From contig NZ_QMIE01000001.1 in NCBI RefSeq assembly GCF_007625075.1, forward strand, positions 1-64,000: a stretch of 64,000 nt of DNA, in the 5' to 3' direction. The position numbers were made by a program, and so were the translations under genes. Shown one piece after another: positions 27,021 through 35,897 of the stretch; the stretch's first letter is position 1, and the number at the start of each line of letters is the position of its first letter. Below the pieces are notes generated by a model. It made no database searches and was not told the DNA's origin. It saw only the letters and a program-made list of their open reading frames with translations. The DNA is from Oceanidesulfovibrio indonesiensis (GTDB taxonomy: Bacteria > Desulfobacterota > Desulfovibrionia > Desulfovibrionales > Desulfovibrionaceae).

Positions 27021-27049
27021 TCTTCAGTGCGTGCGAATAAAGAGCGGAG

Positions 27050-27901
27050 CTACTGGGCGCCTTCGCCCTCGTCGGTCTTTTGGGCGGGCTCTGCCTGCGG
27101 CGCCGGCTGCTGGGCGCGGTGTTCCTTCACCAGTTCGATGACGCTGGTGAATTCTTCAAGGGGTTGCGCGCCGGCCAGGAGCACTCCGCCCACGATGAAG
27201 TGGGGCGTTCCGGAGATGCCGAGGCGCTTGGCTTCGCGCAGGTCGTCCTTGATCCTGTTGTTGACGACGGAGCCGGCGGCGTCCTTTTCGAGTTGCTCCA
27301 CATCGAGCCCCAGGTCGGCCGCCTGCTGCTTCATCCACTCCTCGCCGCCTTGCTTCAGGGCGTCCTGCTCCTGGAAGAATGTGTCGTAGAGCGACCACGC
27401 CTTTTCTTCGTCCTGGAGGGAGGCGGCCTCGAAGTACCGGGCTGCCGGCAACGCCATAGGATGCGAGGACAAAGGCATGTGCTTGAAGTGGAGCTTCACT
27501 TCGCCCCGGTGCTTTTGCAGGAGCAATTCCACGGTGCGCGCAGCATCGCTGCAATAGGGACACTGGAAGTCCGAGTACTCGACGATGGTGATCGGCGCGT
27601 CTTCGGGACCGCGCACCGGCCTGTCCATATCAAGCTCGGGCTGGAGGGGATTCTTCACCATGTCCATGCGTTGCTCGCGCATGGCTCGCTGTTGAGCCAC
27701 GGCCATGCCCTGCTCGGCAATGCGGAACACGGTCTCGTTGTTCTCGCGCAGGACGTCGAGCACGAGTTCAGGGTCCTCACGAAGTACCTCGGAGATGCGT
27801 TTCTTGAGATCGGATTTGTCGAAGCCGGACTCTCCGGAACACCCGGCAGCGACGAAGCAGCACAAGATTGCCACAAGGCAAAGCGCCAGGATTCTGCGCA
27901 T
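27050..27901 (-). CDS. DsbA-like thiol oxidoreductase, lipoprotein
   Basis: This 283-residue protein begins with a lipoprotein signal ending VAAGC (C21 as lipidation site). After a charged helical region (to about 95) comes a thioredoxin-fold DsbA domain with active site CPYC (C114-C117, in YSDFQCPYCSDA) and a cis-proline loop GTPHFIVGG. A Glu/Gln/Ala-rich tail ends the protein. It should handle disulphides at the membrane face of the periplasm. ATG at 27901 follows GGAGG; the longer open frame does not begin with a signal. No DsbB or DsbD partner is nearby. Confidence 0.92.
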   Translation of the reverse strand: MRRILALCLVAILCCFVAAGCSGESGFDKSDLKKRISEVLREDPELVLDVLRENNETVFRIAEQGMAVAQQRAMREQRMDMVKNPLQPELDMDRPVRGPEDAPITIVEYSDFQCPYCSDAARTVELLLQKHRGEVKLHFKHMPLSSHPMALPAARYFEAASLQDEEKAWSLYDTFFQEQDALKQGGEEWMKQQAADLGLDVEQLEKDAAGSVVNNRIKDDLREAKRLGISGTPHFIVGGVLLAGAQPLEEFTSVIELVKEHRAQQPAPQAEPAQKTDEGEGAQ

Positions 27902-28485
27902 GTTGTATCCTCCATTTGTTCGATCGACGGCATGTGGGCCGTCCATGGGATCAAAGCGAAAGGTCATCTGTAGCCGCGAGAGCCAGTCCTGGCAAGGGGT
28001 TGTGGCCTCGCATAAAGATTACCGTTTTTCAACTTTACACCCTGCCGGGGGGTGTGGGATAGCTGGATCATGGGCAAATCTCCCACGTGCGTCGGGAGAC
28101 AAGGATCATACGGCAGAGAGTTTCCGACTAAGTCGGTCGTTCCGCCGGACTCCGCTCCGGTGCAGGGCGATGGCCGCCACCAGGCGCAGCGGTCGGCGAG
28201 CCGGTTTTGTCGGGCACTCGAAGACTGGAAGCCTGCCGGCAGACGGTTCTCGATTCATGCTCTTCCATGTGCTTGCTCTCCGGTGACTGTTCTTCATGCA
28301 TGATAGCGGTCCATTTCCTCCTCGATTTCGCCGCACCTTTGAGAACGACTGTCTTCCTTAATAAAGCGCATCCCAGGGCTTCCTTGTCTGGAACGGCTCC
28401 ACCATGTCTCAAATGGGAGCCCAACCCCAAAAAGCGGGCCGGTTCAACCTCCATATCTGGGGGCCGGCCGAACAAGGAGGAACAG
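27902..28485. other. Long intergenic region without a supported gene
   Basis: These 584 bases lie between the leftward DsbA-like gene and a rightward unknown gene. Short frames occur but none has a correctly spaced ribosome-binding site. A G/C-rich stretch near 28430-28470 could pair GGCCGG with CCGGCC. Otherwise I see nothing. Confidence 0.45.
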
Positions 28486-28818
28486 ATGAGCACCATCAGG
28501 CTTAAACGGGAAGGCCGTAACGATCTGATCCTCGAAGGCGAGCATCTGGCCAACGTGACGGAGCTCGAATTTCTCAATAGCACGCCGAGCGGCGATTGGT
28601 GGGAACTGAGTCTCGTCCGCTCAAAGAACGGCGAGTATATCCTTTCCTCGATCCAGCATACGCAGGCGGGCGGCACAGTGCGGCATGCTACCTTTGCTTT
28701 TCCCTCCATGCAGTCTGCCTGGCAAGTGCTCTCCTGCAATACAGGACGTCAGGCGCGGCTGGCGAGAACCCTGCTGGAGCGAGCCGGCCTGAGCGAAAGG
28801 CGGCGTAAGAGCGTGTAG
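28486..28818 (+). CDS. Unrecognised 110-residue protein
   Basis: ATG at 28486 follows AAGGAGG with ideal spacing, so translation is well supported. The protein is soluble, opens MSTIRLKREGRNDLILEG, has a beta-rich middle with several aromatic residues (DWWELSLVRS, YILSSIQHT), and ends in a basic helix (ARLARTLLERAGLSERRRK). No signal peptide, membrane segment or metal motif is seen. It stands alone between a long leader and a terminator. I do not recognise the family. Confidence 0.75.
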   Translation: MSTIRLKREGRNDLILEGEHLANVTELEFLNSTPSGDWWELSLVRSKNGEYILSSIQHTQAGGTVRHATFAFPSMQSAWQVLSCNTGRQARLARTLLERAGLSERRRKSV

Positions 28819-28847
28819 CGGGTTGCCGGGTTCAGGTGCGAACAATG

Positions 28848-28883
28848 CAAAACGGCCGCCTTCCTTGCGAGGGCGGCCGTTTT
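28848..28883. terminator. Bidirectional terminator
   Basis: A perfect stem, AAAACGGCCGCC with GGCGGCCGTTTT, lies between the convergent ends of the 110-residue protein gene and the TolC-like gene. The A and T flanks let it work in both directions. Confidence 0.85.
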
Positions 28884-28905
28884 GGTATGCGATGGTACAG
28901 CGGGA

Positions 28906-30447
28906 TTACTCTTCGACGAATTCGAGGTCTACGTTCTTGGCGCCGATAGCCACGTAGAGGTTGGCCACGGCGATCTGATAATCCACAAGGGCTTCGGTCA
29001 GGGTGGATTCCGCACTGGTGAGCCGCGACTGCGCGTCCAGCACGTCGTTGTTGGTGCCGACCTGGGCCTGGTAGCGGGCCACGGCCATGCGATAGCCTTC
29101 CTTGCCCTGTTCCACGCGCTTCTGGGCAACGGCGATCCGCTTGGCCGTCTCGTCGATCTGAAGCCGGCGGGACTTCACGTCGTAGGTAGCCTCCAGGTAC
29201 TGGCCCGCCACGTCGGCCTGCGCTTCCTTTTCGGACTCGCGGGCCTGCCGCCAGGTGAAGAGGTTCTCGCCGAAGTCAAAAAGCTCCCAGGTCAGCCCTA
29301 TCTCCAGACTCCACTGGTCGTAGCGGTTCAGGTCGGTGTAAGGGCTGCCCTGCAGCGCGGGGGTATCGCCGAACTGGGACCAGTTGAACTCGCCCTGGAT
29401 CTGTGGGTAGAGGGCGCTGGCCGCCACGCGGGAGTCCTGACGGGCGATGTCCACCGCTTTTTTGAAGATGAGCAGGTCCGGCCGGTTTCTGTAAGCGCGC
29501 TCCAGGCACGTTTCCAGAGACAAAGGAAAGGGCTCATACTTCAGCTCGCCCACATACTGCACGTCGTCGCCCAGGTTGAGCGGCAGCAGGGTGTTGAGCC
29601 GGGCAAGCTGGACGGCCACGTTATTCTCAGCCTGCAGAAGGGTGTCCTCGGCTTCTGCGAGGTCGACCTCGGCCTGAAGTACATCCAGACGCGGGCTCAG
29701 GCCGACGTCGTAAAAGGCGCGCGTGACCTTGAGCTGGGACTCCAGACGGGTCACGGAGTCCTGCGCGCTGCGTACGTCCTCGCGGGCGCGCAGCAGGTTC
29801 AGAAAGTTCTCCTGCACGTCCAGAAGCAACGACAATTCCTCATTGTAGCGGTTCAGCTTGGCTTGCTCTTCGGCGAATTTCGCCCGCACCAGGTTGGAAA
29901 TGTTGCGGAAGCCCACGAACAGATCCTGCTGAATGTTGAAGAAAAGGGTGTAATTTCTGTTGGCGGACGAAGGTGGCGACCCTTTGGCGCGGGGCGCTTC
30001 CGAGTACGAATACGAGTACCCGCCGGTCACCGACGGCAACATGGCGCCGATACGGGAATATTTTCCGTAGGTCGCAGCACGCTTCCGGTGTATGGCGCTT
30101 GTGATGGCCGGGTTGTTTTCCAGCGCGATGCGCACGGCATCGCCGATGGCGATTGTTTTCGTGGTGGCGTTGGACGCATCGAGCTGCGCTCTGGCCGAGG
30201 GCAGGGGCTTGTCCCACTCCTCCACGCCGTGAGGGGCGAGATTTTCCTCACGGATTGCCGGGTCTTCCCTGGCGAGGTTCATCACGTCTTCGGCGATGGT
30301 TTCCTCGTGAACAGGGTTGATGGCGTATTCTTTGCCTTCGTCGGCCTGGCCCTGTCGCAACAGGCCCAGGCCCAGCATCGCAGCCAGGAGGAATGGAAAA
30401 ACGAAACGTCGGATCTGGGACGAAATGGATGCGGATGTCGAAACCAT
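28906..30447 (-). CDS. TolC-family outer membrane efflux protein
   Basis: This 513-residue protein has a signal peptide (about 1-36, LLAAMLGLGLLRQGQA) and two internally similar halves of long amphipathic helices with beta segments, the OEP/TolC layout. AVRIALENNPAITSAI marks the first repeat and LERAYRNRPDLLIFKKAV the second. It should form the outer-membrane duct for the RND pump encoded divergently. ATG at 30447 follows AGGAGAGG. A good sigma-70-type promoter is seen at 30529-30557. Confidence 0.93.
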   Translation of the reverse strand: MVSTSASISSQIRRFVFPFLLAAMLGLGLLRQGQADEGKEYAINPVHEETIAEDVMNLAREDPAIREENLAPHGVEEWDKPLPSARAQLDASNATTKTIAIGDAVRIALENNPAITSAIHRKRAATYGKYSRIGAMLPSVTGGYSYSYSEAPRAKGSPPSSANRNYTLFFNIQQDLFVGFRNISNLVRAKFAEEQAKLNRYNEELSLLLDVQENFLNLLRAREDVRSAQDSVTRLESQLKVTRAFYDVGLSPRLDVLQAEVDLAEAEDTLLQAENNVAVQLARLNTLLPLNLGDDVQYVGELKYEPFPLSLETCLERAYRNRPDLLIFKKAVDIARQDSRVAASALYPQIQGEFNWSQFGDTPALQGSPYTDLNRYDQWSLEIGLTWELFDFGENLFTWRQARESEKEAQADVAGQYLEATYDVKSRRLQIDETAKRIAVAQKRVEQGKEGYRMAVARYQAQVGTNNDVLDAQSRLTSAESTLTEALVDYQIAVANLYVAIGAKNVDLEFVEE

Positions 30448-30800
30448 GTTCCTCTCCTGGGTGACGATCCCGGCAGCGGCGCCGGGTCGTCCCGTCAGAG
30501 CTTCATGCTGAAGGTGCATGCATGCAGATTAATAGTCGCTTTGGCGGGCGAGTTCAACTCAATTAAACGGCGACGGGCGCGGTCAGGTGTATTCAAATAC
30601 GGCCCGGTGCACAACGGATGTGCGCCGGCTGTCGCCCGAGGACATTACTCCGGATGTTCGCGCAGATCGCTTGCCAGAGCGCGAGAACATGCGTACAAGA
30701 TTTCACTTCGAGACGGAACCCCTTTCGTTGCCTCTTTCAAAAATAGCTTCGAGCTGGGCGTGTCCTCCTCAGTAATACGGAACATTCAGCGAGGTTCAGT
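30448..30800. other. Divergent promoter region of the efflux locus
   Basis: These 353 bases separate the TolC-like gene from the adaptor gene. They hold the leftward promoter at 30529-30557 and a 12-bp palindrome, GTATTCAAATAC (30589-30600), that could be a repressor site. No regulator gene is adjacent. Confidence 0.5.
30529..30557 (-). promoter_or_regulatory. Sigma-70-type promoter of the TolC-like gene
   Basis: On the minus strand TTGAAC (30557-30552) and TATTAA (30534-30529) are separated by 17 bases. The start codon lies about 80 bases downstream, so the leader is short. Confidence 0.55.
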
Positions 30801-31937
30801 ATGGATACCCAAAGCGCGCGGCATGCCGCCGTGCGGATTTTGATACTGGTGGTTTGTTTTCTTGTTGTGCCGGCCGGCCATGGCTTCGCCCAGGAACAGG
30901 AGGGCGAAGAGAATGCGCAGAGCCAGCAACAGCCGCCTTCGCCTGTTGTGACCGCCACATCGCGCGCTGGCGAGGTCGTGCCGCAGAATCGCCTCATCGG
31001 GACGGTCTACTATCCGGAGATATCCGAGGTGGCGGCCGAAGTGAGCGGCCGCGTGGACTCGATCAGGTTCGAGGAAGGCGATCGTCTGCAGGCAGGCGCT
31101 ATGCTCGTGACCCTGTCCAAGGACATTGCGAGCATGGAACTGGAAGCCGCGGTATCCGACTACCAGGAGGTCTTGTCCGAGCTGGAGAATGCCCGGCTGG
31201 AACTGGATCGCTACCGCACGCTCATCAAGCAGGGGACCATCTCCCAGAGCGATTTCGACGACACACAGTCCCAGGTCCAGATACTGGAGCGCCGGGCCCG
31301 TTCTCTGGAGTCTCGCGCCGAACTCTGGCGCATCCGGCTTTCCAAGGCCGGCGTACCCGCGCCCTATGAGGGCGTGGTCCTTGAAAAACACGTCGGCCGC
31401 GGAGAGTGGGTGCAGGCCGGCACGCCCATCGCCACCATGGCGCGCGACGACTATCTCGAAGTGGTGGTGGACATCCCAGGCGAGCTTGTAGGGTTTGTCA
31501 GTCCCGGGCGCGAGGTGGATGTTCTCGTGGCCGGGCAGAGGATTACCGGCGAGATCCTGTCGCTCATACCGCGCGGTGACCTGGCGACGCGGACCTTTCC
31601 TCTCAAGATCAAGATCGAGAACACGAAAGGATTCGCACAGGGCATGGAGGCCGTGGCCTGGGTGCCGGCCGGAGAGCCCATGGAGGCCGTGCTCGTCCCC
31701 CGCGACGCAGTGGTTCTGCAACGCGGTGCGCAGATGATGTGGGCCGTGAAGGATGGCGCCGCTGCGCCCGTGCCTGTGGAAGTGGAAGCCTACGAGGGCC
31801 TGGAGGTCGCGGTTCGCGGCCCGGGCGTGGAGCCGGGCATGGTCGTGGTGGTCAAGGGCAACGAACGGCTCAGCCCCGGGCAGCCCGTGGCGCCGCAACC
31901 CCTGGCCGGCAACGGCGCACAAGAAAACGCGAGCTGA
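30801..31937 (+). CDS. RND efflux periplasmic adaptor (HlyD/AcrA type)
   Basis: This 378-residue protein has a signal segment (about 13-31), a barrel/lipoyl part with GRVDSIRFEEGDRLQAGAML, a coiled-coil hairpin (about 113-178), the returning lipoyl half with VPAPYEGVVLEKHVGRGEWV, and a C-terminal membrane-proximal domain. It should bridge the inner-membrane pump to the TolC-like channel. The pump gene starts six bases after its stop codon, giving a tight operon. GAGG precedes the ATG. Confidence 0.93.
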   Translation: MDTQSARHAAVRILILVVCFLVVPAGHGFAQEQEGEENAQSQQQPPSPVVTATSRAGEVVPQNRLIGTVYYPEISEVAAEVSGRVDSIRFEEGDRLQAGAMLVTLSKDIASMELEAAVSDYQEVLSELENARLELDRYRTLIKQGTISQSDFDDTQSQVQILERRARSLESRAELWRIRLSKAGVPAPYEGVVLEKHVGRGEWVQAGTPIATMARDDYLEVVVDIPGELVGFVSPGREVDVLVAGQRITGEILSLIPRGDLATRTFPLKIKIENTKGFAQGMEAVAWVPAGEPMEAVLVPRDAVVLQRGAQMMWAVKDGAAAPVPVEVEAYEGLEVAVRGPGVEPGMVVVVKGNERLSPGQPVAPQPLAGNGAQENAS

Positions 31938-31943
31938 TCGGCC

Positions 31944-34900
31944 ATGGATATCGTCCGCTTTTCCATCAAGAACCCCGTCACGGTGCTGGTCGGGGTCATA
32001 CTCGTTCTGCTTTTCGGCATCATCGGGCTGTACTCCCTTCCGTATCAGCTCTCGCCCACGGTAACGGAGCCGCAGATCAGCGTCACGACCACATGGCCGG
32101 GTGCTACGCCATACGACATCGAACGCGAGATCATCGAAGAGCAGGAGAAGGTCCTCAAGGGCATTCCCAAGCTCGTGTCCATGGAGTCGAGCTCTTTCAA
32201 CAGCCAGGGCGAGATAACGCTCAAGTTCCAGATCGGCACTGATGTGGACTCGGCCCTGCTGCGCGTCTCCAACAAGCTCAACGAGGTGCCGCAGTATCCG
32301 GAGAACGTGGACCGCCCGATCATCAATGCGTCCGGTGCGGATACGTCGCCCATCATCTGGCTGGTTCTCAAAACTACCGAGGACAACCCGCGGAGTATCG
32401 ACGAGTACAAGACGTTCTTCGAAGACGAGGTGCGCCAGTACCTGGAGCGCGTGCCCGGAGTCGCCGACCTGTTCGTTTTCGGCGGCACCGAGAGCGAGAT
32501 GCACATCGTGGTGGACCCGGAGCGTCTGGCCGCGCACAAGCTGACCATGGACGACTTCGTCAATATCATTGCTCAGGAAAATACCAACGTTTCCGCGGGC
32601 AACATGCAGGTCAGCCGGCGGGAGTACCGCATTCGCACGCTGGGAGAGTATCAGTCCCCCGAGGAGATAGAGGAGGTCGTGCTCACCTCCACGGGACAGC
32701 GCCGCATCAAGGTCAAGGATGTCGCCAAGGTCCAGTTCGACTATGAGACCAACGATGTGGCAATGCTCCATAACGGTGAAAAGGGCATCGTCTGCGGCAT
32801 CAAGCCCGAGCCGGACGCCAACGTGCTCGAAGTCACGGATGCCATGGAGCAGGTGATCATCGGCCTCAATGAAGGCCTGCTCGCCGAGAACGGACTGTAC
32901 TACGACTGGACCTACGACCAGCGGCCTTACATCAACGGCGCCATCCAGCTCGTGCAGCAGAACATCCTGCTCGGAGGCACGCTTGCCGTCATCGTGCTGT
33001 TCATCTTCCTGCGCCGCGTTTCCTCCACCGTCATCGTGACAATGGCGATCCCCATATCCATCGTGGGCACCTTCATGTTCATGAGCTTTCTGGGCCGCAA
33101 TCTGAACGTCATCAGCCTCGCGGGCATCTCGTTCTCCGTGGGCATGCTGGTGGACGCGGCCATTGTGGTTCTGGAAAACATCGACCGACACCGATCCATG
33201 GGCAAAGGCTCCTTGGCGGCCGCCTACGACGGCGCCAAGGAAGTGTGGGGCGCAGTGCTCGCCTCCACGCTGACCACCGTTGCGGTCTTCCTGCCCGTGG
33301 TTTTCATGGAAGAGGAGGCGGGCCAGCTGTTCAAGGATATCGCCATCGCGATCACCAGCGCCATCCTGCTTTCTCTGTTCGTATCCGTGTCGGTCATCCC
33401 CATGCTGTCCAACCAGTTTTTCAAATATTCGGACAGGCGCAAGCTGGCCAAGGGAAAGAAGCTGCACCAGAAACGCGAGGCCACCGGCCCGGCCGCCCGG
33501 TTAGGCGGCGTGTTCGCAGGCGGCATGATGCGCCTGGTCCAGTTCGCACTGAAGAACTGGGCGACCCGCCTGGCGACCATCGGCGCTGTGCTCGGCTTCG
33601 CGGTGCTGGTCGTGACGATTCTCTGGCCCAAGATGGAATACCTGCCCACGGGCAACCGCAACCTGCTCATCAACATTCTCATCCCGCCCCCCGGGCTTTC
33701 CTACGAGGAGCGGATGGAAATTGGCGAGTACATCTACTCGGAGCTTGAGCCGTTCATGGGCAAGGATTATGTGGGCGACATCCCGGGGATCGCGAATACC
33801 TTTTACGTGGGCGCGCCGCAGATCATGCTCTTCGGTGTGATTTCCACGCAGGAGCAGGAAGCGGCGAAGCTCATAAATCCGCTCATGGGCATCATCCACT
33901 CCATTCCCGGAATGTACGGCGTGAGCCTGCAGGCCGGCATCTTCGAGGACCGCATCGGCGGCGGCCGTTCCATCGACGTGGACCTCACAGGTCCGGAGAT
34001 CGAGGGGCTCATTGCGGCCGGCGGCGCCATGTACGGCGCCATCAGCCAGGCCGTGCCCGGCAGCAGGATACGGCCTGTGCCATCCCTGGAACTTCTTTTC
34101 CCTGAGATCAAGATCATCCCGGACCGCGAGCGCCTGCGCGCTGCGGGGCTCACGACAAGCGCCCTGGGCGTGGCCATGGACATTATCATGGACGGACGCA
34201 AGGTCAGCGAATTCAAGGAGGAAGGCTCCAAGAAGATCGACCTTGTGGTGCGCGCCGGACGAGACGACATCAAAACGCCCGAGCAGTTGTACGAAGCGCT
34301 CGTTGTCACACCGGAAGGCAGATCCCTGCCTGTTTCGTCGCTGGCTGCTCTGGAACGGACCACGGGCATCACCGAAATCCGCCATCTGGAACGCCATCGG
34401 ACAGTGACGCTGCAGGTGACGCCGCCGGAAACAATATCCCTGCAGGAGGCCATGGAGACGATCGAGAACGGCGTGGTGCCCAACATGCGCGAGCAGGGTC
34501 TTTTCGAGGGCGTGAACTTCAGCATGTCCGGCGCAGCCGACAAGCTTGTGGAAACGCGCAAAGCCATGGAAGGCAACTTCCTGCTGGCGGTGTTCATCAC
34601 CTACCTGCTCATGGCTGCGTTGTTCGGTAACTTCGTCTATCCGCTGATCGTCTTGTTCACCGTGCCGCTGGCCGCCGTTGGCGGTGTGCTGGGCCTGTCG
34701 CTGCAATCGATCTTCATCGCGTTGCAGAACCTGGACGTGCTTACCATGCTGGGCTTCGTCATCCTCATTGGCGTGGTGGTGAACAACGCGATCCTCGTGG
34801 TGCACCAGTCACTCAACAACATCCGCTATGCCGGCATGGAGCACAAGGAGGCTGTGCTCGAGGCGGTGCGCACGCGAATCCGCCCCATTTACATGAGCGC

Positions 34901-35123
34901 CACCACCTCCGTGTTCGGCATGCTGCCGCTGGCCGTCATGCCGGGTCCCGGGTCCGAGCTGTACCGCGGCCTCGGCAGCGTGGTGCTGGGCGGTCTGGCC
35001 CTGTCCACGGTGTTCACCGTGTTCCTGGTGCCGTCCCTGCTCATGTTCTGCATCCGCATGGAGAAGGTCGGCAGCGGCAAAAGCAATGGCGTGGATTACA
35101 GCGAGACGGAGGCCGCTTCTTAG
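31944..35123 (+). CDS. RND-family efflux pump
   Basis: This 1059-residue inner-membrane pump has the twelve-helix, two-repeat RND layout with large periplasmic loops after helices 1 and 7. It begins MDIVRFSIKNPVTVLVGV, typical of the HAE group. In helix 4 the motif reads GMLVDAAIVVLENI, so the first proton-relay aspartate (AcrB D407) is kept and the second (D408) is alanine. In helix 10 the AcrB lysine 940 position reads N in VVVNNAILVVH. Such changes occur in many non-AcrB pumps. Substrate range cannot be read. It works with the adaptor and the divergent TolC-like protein. Confidence 0.94.
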   Translation: MDIVRFSIKNPVTVLVGVILVLLFGIIGLYSLPYQLSPTVTEPQISVTTTWPGATPYDIEREIIEEQEKVLKGIPKLVSMESSSFNSQGEITLKFQIGTDVDSALLRVSNKLNEVPQYPENVDRPIINASGADTSPIIWLVLKTTEDNPRSIDEYKTFFEDEVRQYLERVPGVADLFVFGGTESEMHIVVDPERLAAHKLTMDDFVNIIAQENTNVSAGNMQVSRREYRIRTLGEYQSPEEIEEVVLTSTGQRRIKVKDVAKVQFDYETNDVAMLHNGEKGIVCGIKPEPDANVLEVTDAMEQVIIGLNEGLLAENGLYYDWTYDQRPYINGAIQLVQQNILLGGTLAVIVLFIFLRRVSSTVIVTMAIPISIVGTFMFMSFLGRNLNVISLAGISFSVGMLVDAAIVVLENIDRHRSMGKGSLAAAYDGAKEVWGAVLASTLTTVAVFLPVVFMEEEAGQLFKDIAIAITSAILLSLFVSVSVIPMLSNQFFKYSDRRKLAKGKKLHQKREATGPAARLGGVFAGGMMRLVQFALKNWATRLATIGAVLGFAVLVVTILWPKMEYLPTGNRNLLINILIPPPGLSYEERMEIGEYIYSELEPFMGKDYVGDIPGIANTFYVGAPQIMLFGVISTQEQEAAKLINPLMGIIHSIPGMYGVSLQAGIFEDRIGGGRSIDVDLTGPEIEGLIAAGGAMYGAISQAVPGSRIRPVPSLELLFPEIKIIPDRERLRAAGLTTSALGVAMDIIMDGRKVSEFKEEGSKKIDLVVRAGRDDIKTPEQLYEALVVTPEGRSLPVSSLAALERTTGITEIRHLERHRTVTLQVTPPETISLQEAMETIENGVVPNMREQGLFEGVNFSMSGAADKLVETRKAMEGNFLLAVFITYLLMAALFGNFVYPLIVLFTVPLAAVGGVLGLSLQSIFIALQNLDVLTMLGFVILIGVVVNNAILVVHQSLNNIRYAGMEHKEAVLEAVRTRIRPIYMSATTSVFGMLPLAVMPGPGSELYRGLGSVVLGGLALSTVFTVFLVPSLLMFCIRMEKVGSGKSNGVDYSETEAAS

Positions 35124-35170
35124 TAGGGTCTTCCGCAAAAGCATGGCTGTTTCACTCTGCATCTGCGGAA

Positions 35171-35212
35171 GCAACGCGTCGCCGAAAACAGCGTTTTTCG
35201 GCGACGCGTTGC
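35171..35212. repeat. Perfect 18-bp hairpin after the RND pump gene
   Basis: GCAACGCGTCGCCGAAAA pairs perfectly with its complement across a six-base loop (CAGCGT). It begins 48 bases after the pump stop codon. There is no T-run, so it may be a 3'-end stabiliser, a repeated element or an intrinsic pause site. Confidence 0.6.
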
Positions 35213-35390
35213 CGTCTCTGCGGGCGCTCTCCGTGGCGGATTTGTGTCGCAATGGAGTAGCTGCCTGTAGAGAACGACACTGGTGGCAGGACAGGTCGAG
35301 ACTAAAGATTCCCTCCTCGCTGTCGATAAGAGGTGTATGTCAGCGGCGCCGGTGAGTTTCACGCGCCGCAAAACAAGGGGAATCATCGCC

Positions 35391-35804
35391 ATGCTCGACT
35401 ACTACCGCTTCAAGGAGGTCCACGATCTCTTTACGAAGGGCAAGTGCGACGAGGCCAGGAAGGTGCTCGCCGAGCTTCAGGAAAAATATATCGAAGTGCA
35501 CGACGAAAACGAAATGCTCCGGACCCAGCTGCAGGAGTTCGAGGATGTCCTGTATCTGGCCAAGAACCTGGAATACGACGGCCACAGTTACTGGCTGAAG
35601 ACCGGGACCATAAAACAGGGGCCGTTCTGCCAGAACTGTTTCGACCGCGATGGTCTGCTTATCCGTCTGGGGGAATCCGGCGACAAGTGGCGCTGCCTTT
35701 CCTGCGGCGTTGTTTACGCCAGAGACGAGGCGGGGTTGGCGTCCCCGGCGCGGGACAACGGCGAGCGCCGAGAACCCGGCAAAGTTATCCATCTGTACAA
35801 ATAG
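35391..35804 (+). CDS. Coiled-coil zinc-ribbon protein of unknown role
   Basis: This 137-residue protein has a helical N-terminal half (about 5-60, with EARKVLAELQEKYIEVHDENEMLRTQ as a likely coiled coil) and a zinc ribbon from two CxxC pairs, C80/C83 (FCQNC) and C102/C105 (CLSC). Between them sits LLIRLGESGDKWR. AAGGGG about ten bases upstream supports ATG at 35391. The layout suggests a small adaptor binding nucleic acid or protein. I do not recognise a named family. Confidence 0.75.
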   Translation: MLDYYRFKEVHDLFTKGKCDEARKVLAELQEKYIEVHDENEMLRTQLQEFEDVLYLAKNLEYDGHSYWLKTGTIKQGPFCQNCFDRDGLLIRLGESGDKWRCLSCGVVYARDEAGLASPARDNGERREPGKVIHLYK

Positions 35805-35828
35805 CGCAAGCGCGTTTACCAAATGTAC

Positions 35829-35866
35829 AAAGCCCCCGGGCCGTGTGACGGCCGGGGGCTTTCTGT
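35829..35866. terminator. Terminator between convergent genes
   Basis: An AAAGCCCCCGG/CCGGGGGCTTT stem follows the zinc-ribbon gene and is followed by TCTGTTTTC on the plus strand. It also lies just past the LamG gene on the minus strand. Confidence 0.85.
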
Positions 35867-35897
35867 TTTCATCCGGATGCGCAGTGCTGCAGAGAGC

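Noticed and set aside
27985-28010. Sigma-54-like TGGCA...TTG sequence
   Set aside because: The spacing between the GG and the TTG element is one base short of the required distance.
28128-28304. Leftward 58-codon frame near a GAGGAGG sequence
   Set aside because: The spacing from the site to the first suitable ATG is about 15 bases, and no family resemblance is seen.
28882-30843. Open frame of about 653 codons opposite the TolC-like gene
   Set aside because: Mirror frame; the opposite strand encodes a full TolC-family protein with signal peptide.
30786-33467. Open frame of about 893 codons opposite the adaptor and pump genes
   Set aside because: Mirror of two clear RND genes, with low-complexity composition.
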